17,477 nucleotides of DNA, taken from CAWDLX01 sp046728155 (lineage in GTDB: Bacteria; Actinomycetota; Actinomycetes; Mycobacteriales; Micromonosporaceae). The stretch's first letter is position 1. Each line of letters starts with the position of its first letter. Of the stretch, positions 14,140 to 17,477 are shown piece after piece. Made by a program: the position numbers and the translations under genes. The notes below the pieces were generated by a model, which made no database searches, was not told the origin of the DNA, and worked only from the letters and a program-made list of their open reading frames with translations. The stretch lies in contig JBKPDY010000029.1 in assembly GCA_046728155.1 (NCBI GenBank), positions 1-17,477 of the forward strand. The letters run 5' to 3'.

Positions 14140-14301
14140 GGCCAGTCCCCTTTGGAGTATTCGAATCATCTCATTAATAGCAGCGGACATTCACGTTGCC
14201 GAAAGTCGAATGCCAACGGGTAGTTGTTGTATCCGGGCGCTACCGGCCCGGCTCGCTTGTAATGGGCTGGCCGGCTTCTGCGTTGTATCACGTCACGACT
14301 G

Positions 14302-14582
14302 CTATGCCGACCGCCTTGGCGGGGTCGCGCGACCACGCCGGTCGCTGGCTGCCTCGCGTTTGATCTCGTATACGTACGACCGGTCGACGCTCACCCCGCG
14401 TTCGCCGAGCAGTTTGAGTGCTGCCTTGACGTCGCCCCGCGTCTGGACCAAGGCCTCGAGCACCAAGTCTCGCTTCGACGGTGTCGCGGGCTCAGGCGGC
14501 AGCAGCGGTGCAGGTGTCACCTCGCGGATTCGTGCCCGCAGCTGGCGCATCAGGAGGCGCAACTCAGTCAGGCCGAGCGGGG
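14302..14582 (-). pseudogene. C-terminal remnant of a DUF2637 (spread/transfer) protein
   Basis: The reverse strand encodes GLTELRLLMRQLRARIREVT, PAPLLPPEPATPSKRDLVLE, ALVQTRGDVKAALKLLGERG and VSVDRSYVYEIKREAA, then a unique tail ending at TAG (14302-14304). It matches the end of the full DUF2637 protein at 16310-17101 with about 11 differences in 76 residues, so it is a diverged paralogue rather than a recent copy. The membrane part is missing. Upstream, the frame is joined at about 14582 to an unrelated ORF. The surviving part is the helical, probably DNA-binding, C-terminal domain (SK-x-D-x-VLEAL...GVSVDRSYVYEI). Confidence 0.8.
14351..14577. repeat. Direct repeat, copy 1 (DUF2637 3' end)
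   Basis: This 227-bp stretch matches 16344-16570 without insertions or deletions at a constant offset of 1993 bp, roughly 80 percent identical by eye. Both copies read in the same direction and flank the pseudouridine-synthase fragment and the TMEM175 gene. Confidence 0.75.
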
Positions 14583-14746
14583 TGGCTCTCGTAGTCACAG
14601 CCGCGGACGGTGCTAGGGTCCTCCAGGCGCAGCCCGGCGGGCATGAATACGTAGTCCGGCTCCGTCTGGGTTCCTTCGGCAACACGCTCAGCCAACCGCC
14701 AAAGCTTGGCCCGGTCGGCGAGGAACGTCGGCGGCGGTGTGCTCAT
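14564..14746 (-). pseudogene. N-terminal part of an unknown ORF joined to the DUF2637 remnant
   Basis: ATG (14744-14746) begins MSTPPPTFLADRAKLWRLAE and continues RVAEGTQTEPDYVFMPAGLR, LEDPSTVRGCDYESHP. It then enters the DUF2637 3' end out of frame and stops. Third-position G/C use is coding-like. I do not recognise the family; the charged N-terminal helix and the conserved-looking DYVFMPAGL segment suggest a small cytoplasmic protein of the element. No clear ribosome site is seen. The out-of-frame join near 14582 indicates a deletion between two neighbouring genes. Confidence 0.4.
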
Positions 14747-14865
14747 CCGTCAGAGTGTGTCAGGCTGCCACCTCCCGGCCCCGGCGGTAAACCACAGAGT
14801 GCGGCTGTGGCTCCTCGTCGCAGGCAGCCTTTGGCCGGTGTGGAGCATGAGGACGGGCGGTCCGG

Positions 14866-15075
14866 CTGAACGATTCGGTACCCGGACGGGTACTCGTGGA
14901 GGTCGTGCTGCACGAGGGGCGCAAACACGTGGTACGCCGGCTGATAGAGGAGGTGGGATACCCGGTGTCGCGCACGGCGATCGGACCAGTACGCCTCGGC
15001 GACCTGAAGCCCGGGCGGACCCGGCGGCTCAACCGCGGCGAGATCGCCCCACTGTTCAACGCGGTCGGAGAGTGA
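14866..15075 (+). pseudogene. C-terminal fragment of an RluB/RsuA-type pseudouridine synthase
   Basis: The frame reads VPGRVLVEVVLHEGRKHVVR, RLIEEVGYPVSRTAIGPVRL, GDLKPGRTRRLNRGEIAPLF and NAVGE, then TGA (15073-15075). This is the last quarter of 16S/23S rRNA pseudouridine synthases (E-G-R-x-H-x-V-R-R, G-P-x-x-L-G-D-L-x-P-G). The family usually reads SRLVRTAIGP; here LVR is missing. The catalytic domain with its aspartate is absent and a stop lies upstream at 14848-14850, so it has no enzymatic role. These housekeeping enzymes are chromosomal, so the fragment suggests capture of a chromosomal junction by the element. Its stop overlaps the GTG of the next gene. Confidence 0.8.
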
Positions 15076-15738
15076 CCACAAGCTACCCCCAGATCGCCGG
15101 GCAGAACGTCGAGCGGCTGGCGGCGCTCAGCGACGGCATCTTCGCCGTCGCGATGACCCTACTGGTGCTCGACCTCGCGGTGCACGGCACGGCGGCGCAC
15201 CACGGCCAGCATCCACTGTGGACACCCGGCGCGCTGGGCTCCGAGCGCGCCGCGTTGCACGTGCTGGCGGGCATCGCGCCCAAGCTGGTGCCCTACGCGA
15301 TGAGCTTCATGACCCTCGCGATCTTCTGGGTCGGCCAGCAGACCCAGCTCAACCACTTCGAACGCGTCAACCGCCCGCTGACCTTGATCCACCTGGCCTT
15401 CCTGGCGGCCGTCGTCCTGATGCCGTTCTCCACCGGGTTTCTGTCCACGTACCTCACCTTCCGCAGCCCGTTCGTCGTGTACTGGCTCAACCTGCTGCTG
15501 ATGGGGTCGCTCCTCTACGCGAGCATCGCGTACGCCGAGCGGGCCCGGGCTGTTCCGGGAGCAGGCCACCAAGGAGGTCCGGGGGGCGCTGCGCCGGCGC
15601 ATCTACGTGTACCAGTCGTTCTACCTGGTGGCGCTCGGCCTGTCGGCGGTCAACACGTACCTCAGCCTCGGCGCGTTCGTGGCGTTCCAGGTGGTGTCGA
15701 CCATCTCCCCGCCGATACCGCCGTTCAACCGGGTCTAA
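15072..15738 (+). pseudogene. TMEM175-family potassium channel, one-base frameshift
   Basis: GTG 15072 overlaps the preceding stop as GTGA. The protein begins MTTSYPQIAGQNVERLAALS with the pore-lining signature LSDGIFAVAMTLLVLDL (19-35, FSD-type motif of TMEM175/DUF1211). Further membrane segments follow: LVPYAMSFMTLAIFWVGQQ, LTLIHLAFLAAVVLMPFSTG and FVVYWLNLLLMGSLLYASIA. After YAERA (about 15547) an extra base shifts the frame; the true continuation is GLFREQATKEVRGALRRRIY, VYQSFYLVALGLSAVNTYLS and LGAFVAFQVVSTISPPIPPF, ending at TAA 15736-15738. Corrected length is about 222 residues with six membrane helices, normal for bacterial members, which form tetrameric K+ leak channels. Without correction it loses the last third. 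Mutation and sequencing error are both possible. Confidence 0.85.
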
Positions 15739-15749
15739 CCACCGCCCCG

Positions 15750-16034
15750 GTGGCCCGCACGCCGGGTGCGTTTGCGCTGCCGACCCCGGCGGGCTGGACC
15801 GGGCGGCGGCTGCCCTTGTCGCTCATCGTGTCGGTCGTCATGACCGGGGTGATCGCTCTCGCGCTGGCCGCCGAGGCGGGATGGCTGGTGTGGCGCGGTC
15901 ACGCGGCGGAGGGCGCCCTGCTTGCCGCCGCGGCCGTATACCTCGGTCACGGGGTGGGGCTGTCGGTCGCGAACACACCCTTCCGACGCGAACGGCGGCG
16001 CGGCCACCACATCCACGCGCCGCGGGACGGCGTT
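15750..16034 (+). other. Membrane-protein-like coding fragment
   Basis: In the frame entered at GTG 15750 the sequence has strong third-position G/C use and two hydrophobic segments, LPLSLIVSVVMTGVIALALA and GALLAAAAVYLGHGVGLSVA, followed by a basic tail FRRERRRGHHIHAPRD. No ribosome site and no proper stop are present; the frame loses its coding look after about 16035. It is probably a fragment of an element-encoded small membrane protein. I cannot name a family. The interval 16035-16309 otherwise holds only a weak reverse-strand small ORF. Confidence 0.3.
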
Positions 16035-16055
16035 AAGGCCGTTACCTTCAGGTAC

Positions 16056-16169
16056 TCAACTTGGGCGTACTACTGGCTTTGCGCCCTCCTGGCAGCCGAA
16101 CAGCACGGCGAACCCAACGGCCGCGCCGCCGGCCAACGCCGCACCCAGGACCAGCACGACGAGAACCAT
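16056..16169 (-). CDS. Possible 37-residue membrane peptide
   Basis: ATG (16167-16169) opens MVLVVLVLGAALAGGAAVGF, AVLFGCQEGAKPVVRPS and stops at TGA (revcomp 16056-16058). It is almost all one hydrophobic helix, with LFGC resembling a weak lipobox. An AGAAGG sequence directly precedes the ATG, too close for a normal ribosome site, and the open frame continues upstream without a start codon. It lies downstream of the DUF2637 gene in the same direction, where AICEs often carry small genes. Could be chance. Confidence 0.22.
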   Translation of the reverse strand: MVLVVLVLGAALAGGAAVGFAVLFGCQEGAKPVVRPS

Positions 16170-16309
16170 ACCTTCTGCGTGCCGCCCCGTTGGTACGCCG
16201 ACGTCTTCGACAACCTGACCATCGCGAACATGGGCTTCGCCGGCACGGGGCCCGACCTCGTCACGATCTGCCGCGCCAAGACCAGTGCATGCCGGTGCGA
16301 ATCACTTTG

Positions 16310-17101
16310 TCACCTTGACCTGGGACCTATTGCTTGCATGGCCGCCTCCCTTTTGATCTCGTACACGTATGACCGATCGACGCTCACGCCGCGGTCAGAC
16401 AGCAGCCTGAGGGCTGCCTTGACGTTGCCGCGCGTATGCGCGAGCGCCTCCAGAACAATGTCCTTCTTGGACGGTGTCTGCGGCTCGGGCGGTAGCAGCG
16501 GCGCCGGCGTCATCTCCTGGATACGCGCCCTCAGTTGGCGCATCAGGAGCCGCAGCTCGGTCAGGCCGAGCTCGGTGCCCAGCATGTACAACGCTGGGGC
16601 GATGCCCGGCAGCGCCCACGCCGGGACAACGTCACGCCCGGTCGAGTCCTGGATGTTCAGGCAGATGCTGAGGGTCGCGGTCGCCGCCACCAGGGCGCCG
16701 GCATACCAGGTCCGGCCGCCCACCTTGTCGGCAATGTGGTGACGCATCACCACCGCCGAGCCCATCACCATGAAGCCATCGACGATGGTCGGGAACACGA
16801 ACAACAGCGACGGCGGGGCGATGTGGCCATTGGTGGCGGCGATGTGCGTCAGGTGCGACCAGGACAGCATCCCGGCGCCGATAGTCAGCACCATGACCCC
16901 ACCGAACACGATGGTCTGGATGGCGATCAGGAACCGCCGCTCCACGTCGCGGAGCCGGGTACCCTCACTCCGACTGGTGCCGACGAGCTCAGGAGCCGGC
17001 TTACGGGCAGTCGGGGAGGCAAGCGGCGGACTCGGCGCGCCTCTCCCCCGGCGTCCGTTATTTACTTGCGGCGGCAGCGATGGTGCTAACGGAGTGCTCA
17101 C
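16310..17101 (-). CDS. DUF2637-domain membrane protein (AICE spread/transfer type)
   Basis: A 263-residue protein with GTG start (17099-17101). Residues 1-55 are Pro/Ser/Arg-rich and cytoplasmic. Four membrane helices follow: IQTIVFGGVMVLTIGAGMLS (61-80), a second around 99-118 (LLFVFPTIVDGFMVMGSAVV), a third around 133-150, and a fourth near 162-178. Residues 180-253 form a helical C-terminal region ending SDRGVSVDRSYVYEIKREAA, resembling a helix-turn-helix. DUF2637 proteins are typical of actinomycete integrative elements and plasmids, where they are linked to intramycelial spread (Spd-like), but a biochemical role is not established. The gene is intact and lies about 120 bp from the attachment site. 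A hairpin covers its start codon. Its 3' end is repeated at 14351-14577. Confidence 0.85.
   Translation of the reverse strand: MSTPLAPSLPPQVNNGRRGRGAPSPPLASPTARKPAPELVGTSRSEGTRLRDVERRFLIAIQTIVFGGVMVLTIGAGMLSWSHLTHIAATNGHIAPPSLLFVFPTIVDGFMVMGSAVVMRHHIADKVGGRTWYAGALVAATATLSICLNIQDSTGRDVVPAWALPGIAPALYMLGTELGLTELRLLMRQLRARIQEMTPAPLLPPEPQTPSKKDIVLEALAHTRGNVKAALRLLSDRGVSVDRSYVYEIKREAAMQAIGPRSR
16344..16570. repeat. Direct repeat, copy 2 (DUF2637 3' end)
   Basis: Second copy of the 227-bp repeat at 14351-14577, here as the 3' part of the full DUF2637 gene. Similarity ends abruptly at 16570, where copy 1 joins an unrelated ORF. Confidence 0.75.
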
Positions 17102-17117
17102 GGACCCGCCGGTGAGC
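17096..17117 (-). promoter_or_regulatory. Hairpin covering the DUF2637 start codon
   Basis: GCTCAC (17096-17101) and GTGAGC (17112-17117) pair perfectly, and inner GG/CC pairs with one bulge extend the stem to about 8 bp. One arm contains the GTG start codon on the reverse strand and the loop lies where a ribosome site would be. It could reduce translation of the transfer gene; this is inference. Confidence 0.35.
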
Positions 17118-17130
17118 CCTGGTTGACTCT

Positions 17131-17154
17131 GGTCCGGACCGGTACTGCCGGACC
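17131..17154. repeat. 7-bp inverted repeat between DUF2637 and the att site
   Basis: GGTCCGG (17131-17137) and CCGGACC (17148-17154) are perfect complements around a 10-base loop that itself contains the palindrome ACCGGT. It has no T run. It may be a terminator-like structure or a protein-binding site near the element end. Confidence 0.4.
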
Positions 17155-17219
17155 CATTCTGAGCTGCGGAAACGAGAGTCTGGCATCACTCATCACCGTC
17201 CGGCACGTCGTCATCCGCG

Positions 17220-17264
17220 CTCTTAATCCGCGGGTTCGGGGTTCGAGTCCCTGGCGGCGCACCA
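17220..17264 (+). other. Attachment-site copy: 3' part of tRNA-Lys(CUU)
   Basis: The 45 bases run from the anticodon loop CTCTTAA (anticodon CTT) through anticodon-stem strand TCCGC, variable loop GGGTT, T arm CGGGG-TTCGAGT-CCCTG, acceptor strand GCGGCGC, A73 and encoded CCA. The bases before 17220 do not pair with TCCGC and contain no D arm or 5' acceptor strand, so this is not a working tRNA. A tRNA 3' half without its 5' half is the classic junction left when a tyrosine-recombinase element integrates into a tRNA gene. The intact tRNA-Lys gene should lie at the other end of the element, outside the window. Confidence 0.82.
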
Positions 17265-17280
17265 GTCGTGAGCAGGCCGT

Positions 17281-17296
17281 ATAGCTATCGAGCTAT
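17281..17296. repeat. Hairpin just beyond the att core
   Basis: ATAGCT (17281-17286) and AGCTAT (17291-17296) form a perfect 6-bp stem with a 4-base loop, 16 bases past the CCA of the att core. Possible recombination-protein site or the former terminator of the tRNA. Confidence 0.35.
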
Positions 17297-17310
17297 GCAG
17301 CCTTGATCTT

Positions 17311-17330
17311 TGTGGGCCCCGTGTGGGTCC
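17311..17330 (+). repeat. Short direct repeat next to the att core
   Basis: TGTGGGCCC (17311-17319) and TGTGGGTCC (17322-17330) are near-identical direct repeats 11 bp apart. Integrase arm-type sites often look like this, but two copies are weak evidence. In the rest of 17265-17477 I see no gene that I can support; the reverse strand is open from the window end to a stop at 17400-17402. Confidence 0.3.
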
Positions 17331-17477
17331 TATGTGCGCGACACCTCCGAACCTGCCTGCCGCGCTTACTTCGCTTGGGCCGCACCGGTTCCGGTCGGGT
17401 CAGATGCTGAGGCGCTGCGGACCACTCCTGGGCCCCCGGTGGTCCGCCTCGATACTTCCGTCCGGGTTGCGGGCGGC

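Larger units (their letters stand above)
14088..17264. mobile_element. Remnant end of an actinomycete integrative and conjugative element (AICE)
   Basis: The right limit is the tRNA-Lys-derived attachment sequence at 17220-17264. Inside it are two versions of a DUF2637 transfer-protein gene (one only a 3' end) and a truncated small ORF. No integrase, Rep or TraB/FtsK-like translocase is present in the window, so the element is partial or its other genes lie elsewhere. The left limit at about 14088 is where mobile-element sequence meets the methyltransferase gene. Because the tRNA fragment lacks its 5' half on the left side, the integrated element should extend leftwards, possibly well beyond 14088. 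Confidence 0.5.

Noticed and set aside
17149..17264. Functional tRNA gene at the right end
   Set aside because: Only the part from the anticodon loop onward is present; no 5' acceptor strand, D arm or matching anticodon-stem strand precedes it.
1..17477. CRISPR array or defence system
   Set aside because: No regularly spaced short repeats and no Cas, restriction or toxin-antitoxin motifs were seen; the only long repeat is the two-copy DUF2637 segment.

Overview
The window is high-GC DNA with GTG starts and GGAGG-type ribosome sites. Together with the gene families present (ECF42 sigma factor with a DGPF partner, DUF2637 transfer protein, tRNA-linked integration site) this points to an actinomycete, possibly Micromonosporaceae; the family-level guess is inference. 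It looks like the accessory end of a genomic island: short blocks of intact genes separated by truncated, frameshifted or fused remnants.

Layout. 1-1625: the 3' end of a possible MerR-like regulator, an unrecognised decayed reverse-strand gene, a decayed SRPBCC (AHSA1-type) gene, and a reverse-strand ECF42 sigma-factor remnant. 1978-3200: an IS256-family transposase with two frameshifts and no C-terminus. 3204-7678: a divergent sulfur-type cluster. On the reverse strand, an ArsR-type repressor fused to rhodanese is followed by a metallo-beta-lactamase-fold protein with two rhodanese domains, coupled by an ATGA overlap to an MFS transporter. On the forward strand lie a broken ArsM-like methyltransferase and an intact DsrE-family protein. 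The same TCAA-N8-TTGA palindrome stands in front of both arms, so one repressor probably controls both. 7842-10957: a methyltransferase, a YciI/DGPF protein, an intact ECF42 sigma factor and a DUF4287/DUF5655-like gene with a one-base frameshift. 11074-13172, reverse strand: a TetR regulator, a methyltransferase and an aminoglycoside-phosphotransferase-fold kinase. The tetR promoter lies inside a perfect 10-bp inverted repeat, and the divergent ABC ATPase gene is a short broken remnant. 13494-14087: another intact methyltransferase.

14088-17264 looks like the end of an actinomycete integrative and conjugative element (AICE): a truncated zinc-ribbon-like ORF, the 3' end of a DUF2637 gene, an rRNA pseudouridine synthase tail overlapping a frameshifted TMEM175-type channel gene, a full DUF2637 gene, and the 3' part of a tRNA-Lys(CUU) gene without its 5' half, as expected of an attachment site. 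The DUF2637 3' end occurs twice as a 227-bp direct repeat with a constant offset of 1993 bp. Beyond 17264 I see no recognisable gene.

The most notable candidate system is the ArsR-rhodanese / MBL-rhodanese / MFS / DsrE cluster, which reads as a sensor-plus-detoxification unit for persulfides, sulfane sulfur or a related toxic species. The many single-base frameshifts could be real decay or consensus errors; several would be restored by one base.
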